DNA of 52,000 nucleotides from Hoeflea sp. (GTDB lineage Bacteria > Pseudomonadota > Alphaproteobacteria > Rhizobiales > Rhizobiaceae): assembly GCA_019084245.1 (NCBI GenBank), contig JAHRFE010000044.1, positions 1-52,000 of the forward strand, written 5' to 3'. The notes under the pieces are model-generated. The model worked only from the letters and a program-made list of their open reading frames with translations. It had not been told where the DNA came from and searched no databases. Of the stretch, positions 26,036-38,357 are shown piece after piece (within the stretch, counting starts at the first letter, position 1; each line of letters opens with the position of its first letter). A program made the position numbers and the translations under genes.

Positions 26036-26893
26036 CTACTTGTAGACAGCCGGCATGATTGGCGCAGGCTCGATATAGACCGCTTCCTGGGCGCAACCGC
26101 CGAAGCTGTAGCGAAGACCGCCGCGAACGTCGTGGGCGTCAAAGCCCCGATCATAGCCCTGATAACCAGAGCTTGTGAGCGATTTGAACATGCCGCCGCC
26201 GCTCACATGCCTGTAGCGATAGCCGACATCGGCCTTGAGATTGCATGTCAGGTCAACCGATGCGCCAGCCATCAGGGCATAGGTGAAGCGCCAGCTGGCG
26301 CCACCGCCATGATAGTCTGTTGGGTCGCAGGGACCGCCAGCGTCCGGACAAGACGTATTGACAAGACCATCCCATTTCACCCGCGTCCCGCCGAGACCGG
26401 CGCCGCCATAAAGCGTGAAACGGCCATGCTTGTAGAAATCGACATAGGCATTTGCGAGCAGGCTGTAAGCGGTCATTGAGGCCAGATCCGTGGAGGTGCA
26501 GGGGCCGACACAGGCGCCGAATGCCGCACCGCCGCCTCTGGTCGAGCCGCGAAATTTAGCCTTGCCGAAGTAATCGAGGGTAACATCGGTGCGGAGATAA
26601 TTCGAGATCTGATAACCGGCGCCACCGCCGACTGAATAGGAGCCGCGCAGCTTGGAACTGGTGAAGGCAGAGTATGTACCGAGCCCCCCCTGGAAGAAGT
26701 CTGTGCCCTTGCTGCGGTTCCAGGAATAGCCGACGTCGCCGCGGATGTACCAGCCGGAGGCGGCCGGGACCGGGTGCGAAACAGGCGCCTCATAGATTGG
26801 CTCCGCATAGACCGGAGGCAGAGCGTCTGCGGCCAAGGCCGATCCTGCACCGGCAAACACCATGGCTGTGGCAGCCAGGAAGATCTTTCTCAT
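26036..26893 (-). CDS. Omp25/Omp31-type outer membrane protein, paralog
   Basis: The 285-residue protein has a signal peptide (about 1-21, ending SALA) and the GWYIRGDVGYSW first strand. FTYALMAGASVDLTCNLKADVGYRY lies near the end. The barrel closes at GGLRYSFGG and is followed by an 18-residue tail ending MPAVYK, present in some relatives and of unknown role. It is similar to the protein at 24968-25801 in design but not closely in the loops. Such porins stabilise the outer membrane. The start is the ATG at 26893. Confidence 0.87.
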   Translation of the reverse strand: MRKIFLAATAMVFAGAGSALAADALPPVYAEPIYEAPVSHPVPAASGWYIRGDVGYSWNRSKGTDFFQGGLGTYSAFTSSKLRGSYSVGGGAGYQISNYLRTDVTLDYFGKAKFRGSTRGGGAAFGACVGPCTSTDLASMTAYSLLANAYVDFYKHGRFTLYGGAGLGGTRVKWDGLVNTSCPDAGGPCDPTDYHGGGASWRFTYALMAGASVDLTCNLKADVGYRYRHVSGGGMFKSLTSSGYQGYDRGFDAHDVRGGLRYSFGGCAQEAVYIEPAPIMPAVYK

Positions 26894-27225
26894 GGTAGAC
26901 TCCATCGTCGGGACAGGCGCTGTCGCCGGGTTCGGGAGACAACACGCTTTGTGGTTCGACATGGAGAATGGACGATAAAAGTTAAAGCACGCTTAACCAC
27001 GTCTATTTACCAAGATTCGACAGCAACGTGCGAACGACGAGGGCTGCGGTCCCTGGTTTGGCCGTGCTATACTGTAGGTTCGGGAAGGCTGACAACAAGG
27101 CGGGAGCAGGATGGAGTTACCCCATCCCATCGGGATGGCCGGAACGGATTCCGAAACGATCGCTGCAAAGGTGAAGCGGATCAAGGCCCCTCCGCCGCAA
27201 CCGTGTCCTTTGTCCCCCTGAGGGT
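26894..27225. other. Intergenic region, no gene seen
   Basis: This holds the porin promoter region and the end of the glmM transcript. CCCATCCCATCGGGATGG near 27121-27139 is a weak dyad. No gene is supported. Confidence 0.4.
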
Positions 27226-28578
27226 TCAGGCCGCGTCGCGGGCGCCGGAAATCACATGGATCAATTCGTCGACAACGGTTTCGATCTGATGACGGTCGTC
27301 CCCTTCGGCCATGACCCGGATCAGCGGCTCGGTGCCCGAGGGACGAATGACCAGGCGGGCGGAATCGCCGAGGCTCGCCTCGGCATCGGCGATGGCCGCC
27401 TTGACCAGCCGGTCGTTCAATGGATGTCCGCCGGAATGCCGCACATTCTTGAGCACCTGCGGCACCGGCTCGAACCGGCGGCAGACCTCGGAGACCGGAC
27501 GCCCCATGCGCTGCACGCAGGCCATCACCTGCAGCGCCGCAACCAGGCCGTCGCCGGTGGTGGCGAAATCGGTCAGCACGATATGGCCCGACTGCTCGCC
27601 GCCGACATTGAAATCGTGCTTGCGCATGTGCTCGACCACATAGCGGTCGCCCACCTGGGTCCGCTCCAGCGACAGGTCGATGCCATTGAGGAAACGTTCG
27701 AGGCCCAAATTGGACATCACGGTCGCGACAATTCCGCCGCCGCGCAACAGGTTCTCGGCGGCCCAGGATTCGGCGATGAGCGCCATCAGCTGGTCGCCGT
27801 CGATCACCGCGCCGGTCTCGTCCACGATCAGGACGCGATCGGCATCGCCATCGAGCGCGATGCCGATGTCGGCCCGCACCTCGTGGACCTTGCGCGACAG
27901 GGCCACGGGATGAGTCGAGCCGCAATTGAGGTTGATGTTGGTGCCGTTCGGCTCCTCGCCGATCGCCACCACGTCGGCGCCCAGCTCCCAAAGAGCTGCG
28001 GGGGCGACCTTGTAGCCCGCGCCATTGGCGCAATCGATGACCACACGCATGCCCGACAGTGTGATGTCCTTCGGCAATGTCCGCTTGGCAAATTCGATGT
28101 AGCGGTCATGAACGCCGTCAACCCGCTTGGCCCGGCCGATCGCATCCGGACGCGCCAGCTGAAGGTGGATGTCCTCGTCCATCAGCTCCTCGATGCGGAG
28201 CTCGAGTTCGTCCGACAACTTGTAGCCATCCGGCCCGAACAGCTTGATGCCATTGTCCTGATAGGGATTGTGGGAGGCGGAGATCATGACGCCGATATCG
28301 GCGCGCAGAGACCGGGTGAGCATTGCAACGGCCGGCGTGGGGATCGGTCCGAGCAGAAACACGTCGACTCCAGCGGCAGTGAACCCGGCCACGAGGGCGT
28401 TTTCGATCATGTAACCCGACAGCCGCGTGTCCTTGCCGATGACCACCCTGTGCCGGTGATCGCCGTGGCGGAACAGATTGCCGACCGCGATCCCCACGCG
28501 CATCGCCAGGTCCGGCGTCATCGGCGCCTTGTTTGCCTGGCCGCGGATCCCGTCCGTGCCAAAATATCGCCTGCTCAT
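27226..28578 (-). CDS. glmM: Phosphoglucosamine mutase
   Basis: The 450-residue enzyme interconverts glucosamine-6-P and glucosamine-1-P for UDP-GlcNAc, a precursor of peptidoglycan and [11 protein letters not shown] opens the protein, the phosphoserine site is in [15 protein letters not shown], the metal loop is DGDADR in [10 protein letters not shown], and [15 protein letters not shown] closes it. It follows ftsH in the same direction after a terminator hairpin, as in many Rhizobiales. Confidence 0.96.
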   Translation of the reverse strand: MSRRYFGTDGIRGQANKAPMTPDLAMRVGIAVGNLFRHGDHRHRVVIGKDTRLSGYMIENALVAGFTAAGVDVFLLGPIPTPAVAMLTRSLRADIGVMISASHNPYQDNGIKLFGPDGYKLSDELELRIEELMDEDIHLQLARPDAIGRAKRVDGVHDRYIEFAKRTLPKDITLSGMRVVIDCANGAGYKVAPAALWELGADVVAIGEEPNGTNINLNCGSTHPVALSRKVHEVRADIGIALDGDADRVLIVDETGAVIDGDQLMALIAESWAAENLLRGGGIVATVMSNLGLERFLNGIDLSLERTQVGDRYVVEHMRKHDFNVGGEQSGHIVLTDFATTGDGLVAALQVMACVQRMGRPVSEVCRRFEPVPQVLKNVRHSGGHPLNDRLVKAAIADAEASLGDSARLVIRPSGTEPLIRVMAEGDDRHQIETVVDELIHVISGARDAA

Positions 28579-28684
28579 GGAAGCCCCCGAAACATTACGC
28601 TTTATTGAGTCTGTTCACCCAATCTGATCCCCTGATTCTATTCCATAATAAAATCAGAATTTGTTACAAACCGTTGCATGAAAC

Positions 28685-28712
28685 GAAAAACAGCCGCCAA
28701 ACGGCGGCTGTT
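28685..28712 (-). terminator. Rho-independent terminator after ftsH
   Basis: AACAGCCGCC (28689-28698) pairs with GGCGGCTGTT (28703-28712). Read on the minus strand, TTTTTCG follows. It lies 36 bases after the ftsH stop. Confidence 0.88.
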
Positions 28713-28747
28713 GTATGGGGTTTCCCGCCGGTATGGTTGACACAAGC

Positions 28748-30685
<1,938 letters not shown>

Positions 30686-30797
30686 GCTCGTCCTCGGAGA
30701 TCAAGGCCTGCGGCCATCGGCGCAAAACCGTATTTCTATAGTCACTGTGTAACATAGGAGCCCTGCGCGGCGTTGCCAAGGCTGAAGGCGGTCTTTG

Positions 30798-32159
30798 TCA
30801 TCGAACCCTGACGGCGGAGAAGCTCGCATTGCCGGCAGAAACGTCCCACGGACACTCCGGAAACCGGAAATCGCCCGCCAAAGCCGACAGAGCCTGCGCC
30901 AGCGGCAGTTCATGCACCGGCAGGATGCGTGAGCTCCGTCCGGTTAACCGTTGGCACAAAAAACCTCCTACGACTCCGTCGCCAGCAGTCCAATGCAGCA
31001 TTCTTCCCTCCAAATGCCGGCTAAACGATGGCGAAATGCCATGTGGCTCTCCGGCGCTCACCTGCAGAACCGATTTTGTATCGAGATTGCGGATGCGGTA
31101 GCGGCCATCCCAGACGCCGGAGGCTGAAGGCCCAAGTTCGAGCTTGTCGATTCCGCGCCGCTCTCGTCTGATCAACAGGTCCCCTCCCCGGCACTGGATC
31201 AGCGTGCGTCCGAGCGTGATTGCGGGGATATTGCCGTTATGGGAGACCGTGCCTGCCCAGCCGCGCAACACCTCCCCCAGCGTCGCTTTGCCGCGCCTGT
31301 CGAGCGGTCGTTCGGCGCCGCCACACAGATCGATCAGGGCCTCGATCGCCGCTGAGATCACATCCGGATCTTCGTTCGGTCGGAGCCGCATCCGAACCAT
31401 GTCGTCCGCATCGTAAGAGCAGCTGGCTTCAAGACAGGCGGCAGCCTTCCCGGCAAGGCGAGACCGGACGGCAGCAATAGCTGAACCATCGGGTGCGGAA
31501 GAATCCGGAATGGTTTGCTTGAGAAGCCTGCGAACGCGCACCCGCTCGAAGCGAGCATCGCTGTTGGAGGGATCCTCGATCCAGTCAACCCGCGCCTCCC
31601 GGAGGAAGTCACGGATCTCGGCGCGCGTGAGCCCCAGCATCGGCCGCAAGACCCACATGCGGCCATCAAACAGCGTCGCGCGTGGAATGCCGGCGAGCCC
31701 TGCAGCGCTTTCGGAAGGGCTGCGGGCGCGGCGCATTTCCAGCGTCTCCTGCTGGTCGTCGCGCGTGTGGCCCGTCAGCACTGCGGCTAGACCAAGCCGA
31801 TACGCCGCCGCTCCGAGCAACCGGTAGCGCGCCGCGCGAGCTGCGGCCTGCAGCCCCGAGGCGGGCTGCTTGTGGTCCCACTTGAGTGTTTCATGGCACA
31901 CCCCAAGCCTGCGGCAATGGGCCTTGACCTGGCGCGCCTCATCGGCCGAACCCGCTCTCAGGCCATGGTCGACCGTCAGGACAAAAAGCTTGCCGGGAGC
32001 GACGTGGCCGGCGAGCCCGTAAAGCAATCCGAGCGAATCAGATCCACCCGACACTGCGACGCCGAGCGGGCGATGGTCCGTCAAACCGGATAGAAACTCT
32101 GAAAGACATTTGCTGATACCGAGTGGCGTCTGGTCGAGCGATCCCGGTGGTTCGAGCAT
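30798..32159 (-). CDS. tilS: tRNA(Ile)-lysidine synthetase
   Basis: The 453-residue protein converts C34 of tRNA-Ile(CAU) to lysidine so it reads AUA. The PP-loop motif SGGSDS sits at about residues 39-44, with TVDHGLR and GHTRDDQQET following. The N-terminal domain (to about 215) is clear and the C-terminal half is more diverged, as in other alphaproteobacteria. It overlaps none of its neighbours; the ATG at 32159 lies 17 bases after the cpoB stop, so it is probably in the tol-pal operon tail. Confidence 0.9.
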   Translation of the reverse strand: MLEPPGSLDQTPLGISKCLSEFLSGLTDHRPLGVAVSGGSDSLGLLYGLAGHVAPGKLFVLTVDHGLRAGSADEARQVKAHCRRLGVCHETLKWDHKQPASGLQAAARAARYRLLGAAAYRLGLAAVLTGHTRDDQQETLEMRRARSPSESAAGLAGIPRATLFDGRMWVLRPMLGLTRAEIRDFLREARVDWIEDPSNSDARFERVRVRRLLKQTIPDSSAPDGSAIAAVRSRLAGKAAACLEASCSYDADDMVRMRLRPNEDPDVISAAIEALIDLCGGAERPLDRRGKATLGEVLRGWAGTVSHNGNIPAITLGRTLIQCRGGDLLIRRERRGIDKLELGPSASGVWDGRYRIRNLDTKSVLQVSAGEPHGISPSFSRHLEGRMLHWTAGDGVVGGFLCQRLTGRSSRILPVHELPLAQALSALAGDFRFPECPWDVSAGNASFSAVRVR

Positions 32160-32176
32160 GAACGGCGCCCTTGGGC

Positions 32177-33076
32177 TCAGCAGCTTGCCTTGAGCTGCTC
32201 TTCACTGACCTTGGCGCGAACCGCCGCCGAAGCGCCAGGATACCGGATCAGCACTTCACGCAGCGTTGCGCAGGCCGTGTCGCGATTGTCGAGCTGGGCC
32301 AGCGACATGCCGAGTTTCAAAAGCGAATCAGCGCCCTTGTCTGCCTGCGGGTATTGCTTGTGGGCGTCGAGGAAAGTCTGGGCCGACGCCTGATAATTGC
32401 CCTGCGAAAACTGCGCCTCGCCCAGCCAGAACATCGCATCGGCAGCCCGCTCCCCCTCGGGGAAGCTGCCGACATATTGCTGGAAAACCTGCTCGGCCAG
32501 AGCATAATCTCCCGCAAGCATGTGATTGTAGCCGGCCTGGTAAATGTCCTCCGGCGCGGTCAGGGAAGCCGTCTGGTTGCCGGGTTCCGTCGGCTCGATA
32601 ATTCCGCCGATAAGGTCCCCATTGTCATTGAACCGGATCGTTCCAAGGTTCACTTCCGGTGCGCCTGTGCCCTGGCTATCCTGACCCGTCGATGCGGTGT
32701 TGGTCTCTTCAACGCCCGGCTGGATGACAGCGGGCCCCGCATCGCCGCGCTGGCCGCCGGTCTTTTCGAGTTCCTGGAAGCGGAATTCGTTGTCCTCCTG
32801 CATCTGGCGCATCTGTTCCTGCATTTGCAGCAGTTGGAACCCGAGTTCCTCCACCCGGCCAGTCAAGGCGCGGACCTGCTCCTCAAGCTGCCCGATACGG
32901 AAAACCGGATCACCCGACTGAACCAAAATGACCGGAGCCTTTTCAGAGGCCGTCGAACCGACCATGGCTGGGGGCGGCGCACCGTGCGAGAAGCCCGAAA
33001 ACAAAGGCGCCGCACTCACCGGATACGAAGCTGTGGCAAACGCCGCAACTGCAATCAATCTGTAAATAGGTTTCAT
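32177..33076 (-). CDS. cpoB: Tol-Pal system protein CpoB/YbgF
   Basis: The 299-residue periplasmic protein has a signal peptide (about 1-22), an N-terminal coiled coil (about 58-105; QLEEQVRALTGRVEELGFQLLQMQEQMRQ) and C-terminal TPR repeats (YNHMLAGDYALAEQVFQQYVGSFPEGE; AMFWLGEAQFSQGNY). CpoB links peptidoglycan synthesis to Tol-Pal-driven outer membrane constriction. Last of the tol genes, it is 193 bases after pal, with pal's terminator in between. Confidence 0.92.
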   Translation of the reverse strand: MKPIYRLIAVAAFATASYPVSAAPLFSGFSHGAPPPAMVGSTASEKAPVILVQSGDPVFRIGQLEEQVRALTGRVEELGFQLLQMQEQMRQMQEDNEFRFQELEKTGGQRGDAGPAVIQPGVEETNTASTGQDSQGTGAPEVNLGTIRFNDNGDLIGGIIEPTEPGNQTASLTAPEDIYQAGYNHMLAGDYALAEQVFQQYVGSFPEGERAADAMFWLGEAQFSQGNYQASAQTFLDAHKQYPQADKGADSLLKLGMSLAQLDNRDTACATLREVLIRYPGASAAVRAKVSEEQLKASC

Positions 33077-33212
33077 CAGCTGACCTCACTATGCGGGCAA
33101 TAACCCGGATAACCGCAACCCGGACATCCGAGACCCGGATATCTGGAATATCGCATGGCACGACATCAAATCAACGTACAAACGGGCCAAACTATGATCA
33201 TGACTTCAGATC

Positions 33213-33243
33213 AAAAAAAGAGGGCGGCCTGGATGCCGCCCTC
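33213..33243 (-). terminator. Rho-independent terminator after pal
   Basis: GAGGGCGGC (33220-33228) pairs with GCCGCCCTC (33235-33243). On the minus strand a run of seven T follows. It sits 27 bases downstream of the pal stop, so cpoB-tilS transcription needs readthrough or its own promoter. Confidence 0.9.
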
Positions 33244-33269
33244 CTGGTTCAGGAACGAAGATCCAGTCT

Positions 33270-33776
33270 TTAGCTGCCTGCGCCGGCAAGTGCGGTGACG
33301 GCGCGGCGGTTCTGCGACCAGCAGGAAATATCGTCGCAAACCGCAACAGGACGTTCCTTGCCGAACGAAATGGTCCGGATCCGGGATGCCGGGATACCGC
33401 GGGAAGCCAGGTAATCCCTGGTCGCCGAGGCCCGCCGAGCGCCAAGCGCGAGGTTGTATTCGCGAGTGCCGCGTTCGTCGGCATGACCTTCAATCGTGAT
33501 CTGATAGCTCGGGTACTGGTTGAGCCATTGCGCCTGACGATCGAGCGTCGAGGCGGCATCGGCGCGGACCACCGAGGAATCGGTGTCAAAGAAGATCCGG
33601 TCGCCGACATTGACGGTGAAATCCTGCTGGGACCCCGGCGTCGCATTGCCGGCAAGACCGAGATCGGCGGCATTGTTGGGCAGATTGTTTTTCTTGGATG
33701 CACAGCCGGTCAGTATCAACGCCATGAAAAGCGCGATCATCGCCGGGTTGCGGGCAAGTTCTTGCATGCGGCCCAT
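33270..33776 (-). CDS. pal: Peptidoglycan-associated lipoprotein Pal
   Basis: The 168-residue lipoprotein has the lipobox LTGC at about residues 22-25. The OmpA-like domain (about 60-165) shows FFDTDSSVVRADA, ITIEGHADERGTREYNLALGARRA and ISFGKERPV. Pal binds diaminopimelate in peptidoglycan, anchors the outer membrane and partners with TolB. It is preceded by tolB (165-base gap) and followed by a strong terminator. Confidence 0.96.
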   Translation of the reverse strand: MGRMQELARNPAMIALFMALILTGCASKKNNLPNNAADLGLAGNATPGSQQDFTVNVGDRIFFDTDSSVVRADAASTLDRQAQWLNQYPSYQITIEGHADERGTREYNLALGARRASATRDYLASRGIPASRIRTISFGKERPVAVCDDISCWSQNRRAVTALAGAGS

Positions 33777-33941
33777 GGCCGGTCTCCTTAGTAGTTCTGG
33801 TTGACCGTTTGTAACCCGTCGCGGTTAATCCGCATTGAAGAAAGACGGTTAACAAATCCTCAGTTTACGTTGCGTTAGCCGCGTTTGGACGCAAAATGCG
33901 GCGCAAAGACGGCATAATTCAGTCGTTTCAGGGGCATTGCG

Positions 33942-35252
33942 CTACTCCAGCAGCGGCGACCATGCCGGGTCCGAGGCAAAGGTCGGCGTCGGCACCAGCT
34001 GTTCATTGTAGCCGGTCAGGTCGATCGAATGGATCTGCGGGCCTCCAGCGCCGGCCGGCTGGCGGAAGAACATCAGCACCCGGCCATTCGGCGCCCAGGT
34101 CGGACCCTCATTGTGATAACCCGTCGTCAGGATTCGCTCGCCCGAGCCGTCGGTGCGCATCACGCCGATGGAGAACTTGCCGCCCGATTGTTTGGTGAAG
34201 GCGATCAGATCGCCGCGCGGCGACCAGACCGGCGTGGAATAGGAGCCGTCACCGAAGGAGACGCGGCGCTGGTTGGAGCCGTCCGCGCCCATGATGTAGA
34301 GCTGCTGACGCCCGCCACGGTCGCTTTCAAACACGATCTGGCCCCCATCCGGCGAATAGGAAGGAGACGTGTCGATCGCGGTCGTGCTGGTCAGCCGGGT
34401 GGTCGCGCGCGAGCGCAGGTCCATGGTGTAGATATTGGCGTTGCCTTCCTGCTGAAGGCTCATGATCACCTTCTGGCCATCCGGCGAGAACCGCGGCGAG
34501 AAGGTCATGCCCGGGAAATTGCCGACCAGTTCGCGCTGGCCGGTCTCGAGCTGCAGCAGATAGACCCGCGGCTGGCCGCCTTCAAACGACATGTAGGTGA
34601 TTTCCTGGCGCGAGGGCGAGAAACGCGGCGTCAGCACGATGTCGTTGGCATTGGTCAGCATGCGCAGATTGGCGCCGTCCTGGTCCATGATGGCGAGCTG
34701 CTTCTTGCGGTCGGTCTTGGGTCCGCTTTCGGAGACGAAGACGACGCGGCTGTCGAAGTAGCCCTTCTCGCCGGTGAGTCGCTCATAGATCGCATCGGCG
34801 ATGATGTGGGCCACCCGGCGCCAGTTCTCGGGACGGGTGAAGAATTGCTCGCCGGACAGCTGCTGGCTGGCGAAAGTGTCCCACAGCCGGAACTCGGCCC
34901 TGAGCCGGCCATCGGCTTCGCGCACCACGCGCCCGGTCACCAGGGCTTGCGCATTGATCACTGTCCAGTCCTGGAACCGTGGAGAGGCGTCCGGATTGGT
35001 GATGTTCTCGATGAAGGCAGCCTTGCCGATCGGCGCGAACAGGCCAGACCGCTTGAGATCCGCCGCCACCACCTCGGCAATCTGCGCGCCAATGCCATCG
35101 GTGGAGAGGAAATCGGTGATGGCAATCGGCAGGGGCTCGACATTGGCGCGGTTGATATCGATCTCGACCACGGCGCGGGCCGGACCCGCCGCCAGCAAGG
35201 CAAACGCGACCATCATCAATGGCAGGGCAAGAATGCGGTTGAACAGTTTCAT
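33942..35252 (-). CDS. tolB: Tol-Pal system beta-propeller protein TolB
   Basis: The 436-residue periplasmic protein has a signal peptide (about 1-27), an N-terminal alpha/beta domain and a six-blade propeller. Repeated blade motifs occur: [53 protein letters not shown] and [12 protein letters not shown]. It binds Pal and TolA. It lies 18 bases after tolA. Confidence 0.96.
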   Translation of the reverse strand: MKLFNRILALPLMMVAFALLAAGPARAVVEIDINRANVEPLPIAITDFLSTDGIGAQIAEVVAADLKRSGLFAPIGKAAFIENITNPDASPRFQDWTVINAQALVTGRVVREADGRLRAEFRLWDTFASQQLSGEQFFTRPENWRRVAHIIADAIYERLTGEKGYFDSRVVFVSESGPKTDRKKQLAIMDQDGANLRMLTNANDIVLTPRFSPSRQEITYMSFEGGQPRVYLLQLETGQRELVGNFPGMTFSPRFSPDGQKVIMSLQQEGNANIYTMDLRSRATTRLTSTTAIDTSPSYSPDGGQIVFESDRGGRQQLYIMGADGSNQRRVSFGDGSYSTPVWSPRGDLIAFTKQSGGKFSIGVMRTDGSGERILTTGYHNEGPTWAPNGRVLMFFRQPAGAGGPQIHSIDLTGYNEQLVPTPTFASDPAWSPLLE

Positions 35253-35270
35253 AATGCAGCCTTTCAGCGC

Positions 35271-36362
35271 TTAGAACATCTGGCTGGGATCGAAATTCAC
35301 GATCACATCAGCCCATGAATCATACTTCTCTTTAGGCAACTGGTAGGGCTGGGCCCTCAGGACTGCGCGCTTTGCGCTGGCCGACAATGTGCCACGGGTG
35401 GCTGCCGAGCCGCCAGTGGCCGTAACGTCGGGCTGCCCGACAATGTTCCCTGCCAGATCCAGCCTCATCTTGACGATCACCCGGACATCGCCGCCATCGG
35501 CCATACCGGGAATGATGTTCCAGTATCTCTGGATCTGGCCGCGCAACGCATCCATCTCGCTCTGGGTCAGCGTGTTTCCGCGGGTGGTGGTTTGTCCACC
35601 CAGAGACGCTGTTTCCGTCGACCGCTTGGCGCCGCCGCCCTGGGCGTCCTGCTTGTTGAGCAGCGCCGCCACCTGATCGGCGTTGAAATCGCTTTCCTTG
35701 GAAGAGGCGGTTTCGGCCGCGGCGGGCTTGGCGGCGGGTTTCGCCTCGGCCTTTGGCGGCTCGGGCCGCGCCTGGGGCACGGGACCGCTCGCAGGCAGGG
35801 CCGCGAATTCGGGCTCCGCGGGCGCCGCCTCGGTGATCGCCTCGGCGACCGGGTCAGGCTGGGTTTCTGCGGGCAAGGCCGCCACTTCCGCAGGTTCCGG
35901 CGTGGGTGCAGGCGCTTCCGGCACAGGCGCGGGCGCCGGCTCCACCGGCTTCGGTTCCGCCACTTCCGCCGGTGTCGGCTCAGCCGGCTTGGGTTCGGGC
36001 TGCGGCGCCGGCTTCTCGGCCGGTTTCGGCGGCGCTTCCGACACCACTTCCCTGGGGCTTGGCTTGGCGGCTTCGGCCGGCTTCAGGTCGACGTCGTTGT
36101 CGCCGACATTCTGGGCGTCGGGCACCGGATCGGGCCGCGCGGTGGGAATGGGCGCGGAGATCTCGGCGATCGCCGCGGTCCTGTCGCCCTGCTGGATCTG
36201 GGTGATCTCGTCAATCGGCACGATGCTGACCGGAAAGGATTCCACATCCATCACCTCAAGCGTCTTCGGCGCGCCAAAAGACGCCAGTGCGAATCCCAGC
36301 ACCAGAGCATGCATAATCGTCGATGTCGCCAGACTTGCCTTCATCGATGCGCCGTCAACCAT
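35271..36362 (-). CDS. tolA: Tol-Pal system protein TolA
   Basis: The 363-residue protein has one N-terminal membrane helix (about 12-30), a long Pro/Ala/Glu-rich periplasmic stalk (about 75-225) and a C-terminal TonB-like domain (about 255-363; LRGQIQRYWNIIP, VIVKMRLDLAGNI). It connects TolQR to TolB-Pal. The start overlaps the tolR stop (36355-36362), with AGGA well placed upstream, which indicates translational coupling; an inner ATG at 36344 lacks a ribosome binding site. Confidence 0.9.
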   Translation of the reverse strand: MVDGASMKASLATSTIMHALVLGFALASFGAPKTLEVMDVESFPVSIVPIDEITQIQQGDRTAAIAEISAPIPTARPDPVPDAQNVGDNDVDLKPAEAAKPSPREVVSEAPPKPAEKPAPQPEPKPAEPTPAEVAEPKPVEPAPAPVPEAPAPTPEPAEVAALPAETQPDPVAEAITEAAPAEPEFAALPASGPVPQARPEPPKAEAKPAAKPAAAETASSKESDFNADQVAALLNKQDAQGGGAKRSTETASLGGQTTTRGNTLTQSEMDALRGQIQRYWNIIPGMADGGDVRVIVKMRLDLAGNIVGQPDVTATGGSAATRGTLSASAKRAVLRAQPYQLPKEKYDSWADVIVNFDPSQMF

Positions 36363-36807
36363 CCTGTTCCTGAAGCGTGACCAGACCGAGATTGGTGAAT
36401 CCGGCCGCGGAGATGCGCGCCATGACCTTCATGACAGTCCCGTAATCCGCATTGGTGTCGCCGCGCACAAAGATGCGCTCACTATAGCCGGTGGTGGCGA
36501 TCGCCTCGAGCTTGGCCACGACTTCGTCGATCGCGATCTCGGTTTCCTGCAGGAAGACCTGCCCGTTGGAATTGACCGAAACGGTGATCGGCTGGGTTTC
36601 CGCATTCATCGATCTTGCCTGGGTTTCAGGCAGATCGATCGGAACGCCGACCGTCAGCAGCGGCGCCGCCACCATGAAGATGATCAGAAGCACCAGCATC
36701 ACGTCGACAAATGGCGTGACGTTGATTTCGCTCACGAGCTGCTTGCGGCCACCGCGGCGTCCACGGCGCGATCCGCCGCCTCGGCCACCTGGTACGGACA
36801 TGCCCAT
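36355..36807 (-). CDS. tolR: Tol-Pal system protein TolR (ExbD family)
   Basis: The 150-residue protein has a Gly/Arg-rich cytoplasmic tip, EINVTPFVDVMLVLLIIFMVAAPLL with the proton-channel Asp in the single membrane helix, and a periplasmic domain. With TolQ it forms the proton-driven motor. It overlaps tolA by 8 bases and lies 9 bases after tolQ. Confidence 0.96.
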   Translation of the reverse strand: MGMSVPGGRGGGSRRGRRGGRKQLVSEINVTPFVDVMLVLLIIFMVAAPLLTVGVPIDLPETQARSMNAETQPITVSVNSNGQVFLQETEIAIDEVVAKLEAIATTGYSERIFVRGDTNADYGTVMKVMARISAAGFTNLGLVTLQEQDG

Positions 36808-36816
36808 CGACGCCTC

Positions 36817-37533
36817 CTATTCCGCGGCCTGACGAGCGTTCTGACGCTCGTCGATCTGGCGTGACAAGATACCGGAGAACTCGTCGGTGAAGCCTTCCAT
36901 GCGGGCGGTCAGCTTGCCGGCATCGGACGAGAACTTGTTGTAGGCGATCACGGCCGGAATGGCGGCAAGAAGCCCGATGGCGGTTGCCAGCAGCGCCTCG
37001 GCGATGCCAGGCGCCACCACGGCAAGGTTGGTCGATTTCGATCCGGCAATCGCCTGGAATGAGGTCATGATGCCGATCACCGTGCCGAACAGCCCGATGA
37101 AAGGAGCGGCCGATCCGATGGTCGCAAGCGAGGTGAGCTTGGATTCGAGCGCATCGGCCTCGCGCGCCAGCGTGACATCCATGGCCTTGTCGATTCGCAT
37201 TTGCAGCCCGATCGGCGATTTGGCGCCGCGCTCGAAGGACTTTTTCCATTCGCGCATCGCCGAGACGAAAATGGCGCTCATGCCCGAGGATTTGCGATCC
37301 GACAATGTCCGGTACAATTCCTCAAGCGACTGACCTGACCAGAATACCTGTTCGAACTGGTCGAGCTGGCGCCGGAATTTGCCGAAGGCGATCCATTTGT
37401 CCGCGACGATGGCCCATGTCCAGATCGAAGCGCCGACGAGGCCAAGCATGACGAGTTTGACAACAAACCCGGCTTCCAAGAAAAGCGCCCAGAGCGTCAC
37501 CTCACTGGTTGCTGCAAGTCCAACTTGTTCCAT
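36817..37533 (-). CDS. tolQ: Tol-Pal system protein TolQ (ExbB/MotA family)
   Basis: The 238-residue inner-membrane protein has three helices (about 22-42, 140-165 and 180-200). Family residues include ATIGSAAPFIGLFGTVIGIMTSF and GIAEALLATAIGLLAAIPAVIAYN, which line the ion channel. It is the first tol gene; the 246-base gap to ybgC upstream makes a separate tol promoter likely. Confidence 0.96.
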   Translation of the reverse strand: MEQVGLAATSEVTLWALFLEAGFVVKLVMLGLVGASIWTWAIVADKWIAFGKFRRQLDQFEQVFWSGQSLEELYRTLSDRKSSGMSAIFVSAMREWKKSFERGAKSPIGLQMRIDKAMDVTLAREADALESKLTSLATIGSAAPFIGLFGTVIGIMTSFQAIAGSKSTNLAVVAPGIAEALLATAIGLLAAIPAVIAYNKFSSDAGKLTARMEGFTDEFSGILSRQIDERQNARQAAE

Positions 37534-37779
37534 TCCAATACCCTCAAATCCAAACGCCCGGTTTCATTGCCGGGCGGCCCAAGACGTCACTTTTGCCGGG
37601 AGTCCAGAAGTGAGCGATCGCCGCCTGTTCACTTGCCAGTCTTCTCGCGGCCAAATTTGGTCAAAGGATGGCGCACATGATCCGCGCAATCCTAACGACT
37701 TCATTCATAAATAATTATGGTTAAGGCTTGGTTAGGATCAAGCTCAAAGCCATTGACTGACTGGCTCGACGCGTAAGGA

Positions 37780-38229
37780 TCAATCGCCGGACGTGGGCGC
37801 GAATTTTGCCGCAAGCGCCTCGGGCAGCCGCCGCGCCCGGCCCAATCCGTTGACAACAGCGACCGTCACCGATGCGGTCGCCAGCAGGTTACCGTCGCGG
37901 CTGATGGTCTGGTCAAGCTGCATCCGGGCGCCGCGCACCTCGACCGGCCGGGTGGAAATCGTCAGCACATCGTCCATGCGCGCCGGAGACTTGAAATCGA
38001 TCTCCATACGCCGGACCACGAAGGCGACCGCCTCGGCGGGGTCGCCTTGCGCATGCAGCACACCTTGCGAGACCCCGAGCAGGCGGATGTAATCGGTGCG
38101 GCCGCGTTCGAAAAAATGCAGATAACGCGCATGGTAGACGAAACCTGAGAAATCCGTGTCCTCATAGTAGACGCGCTGTCTGAGGAGATGCCCGCCTTCA
38201 CTCAAATGTCCCGACAGCGATGCATCCAT
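37780..38229 (-). CDS. ybgC: YbgC-type acyl-CoA thioesterase of the Tol-Pal cluster
   Basis: The 149-residue hotdog-fold protein has VYYEDTDFSGFVYHARYLHFFERGRTDYI, where the Asp of YEDTD is the catalytic residue of 4HBT-type thioesterases. It hydrolyses short or medium acyl-CoA and accompanies tol-pal in many Proteobacteria, probably in phospholipid metabolism. It is divergent from sqdB, 128 bases away. Confidence 0.92.
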   Translation of the reverse strand: MDASLSGHLSEGGHLLRQRVYYEDTDFSGFVYHARYLHFFERGRTDYIRLLGVSQGVLHAQGDPAEAVAFVVRRMEIDFKSPARMDDVLTISTRPVEVRGARMQLDQTISRDGNLLATASVTVAVVNGLGRARRLPEALAAKFAPTSGD

Positions 38230-38357
38230 GAGCCTTGGCCTCGTTCAGCTGTTCGTCTCGTTTGTCCACAGTGCGTCGAAGGAATTGAGACAATCGTCTT
38301 TCTGTCATAAAACCGATCTATCAGAATGCAAACAGCGCCTGCACAGGAGAATCATCG

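Noticed and set aside
34029-35318. Plus-strand open frame opposite tolB
   Set aside because: Shadow of tolB; composition is typical of reverse-strand translation in GC-rich DNA.
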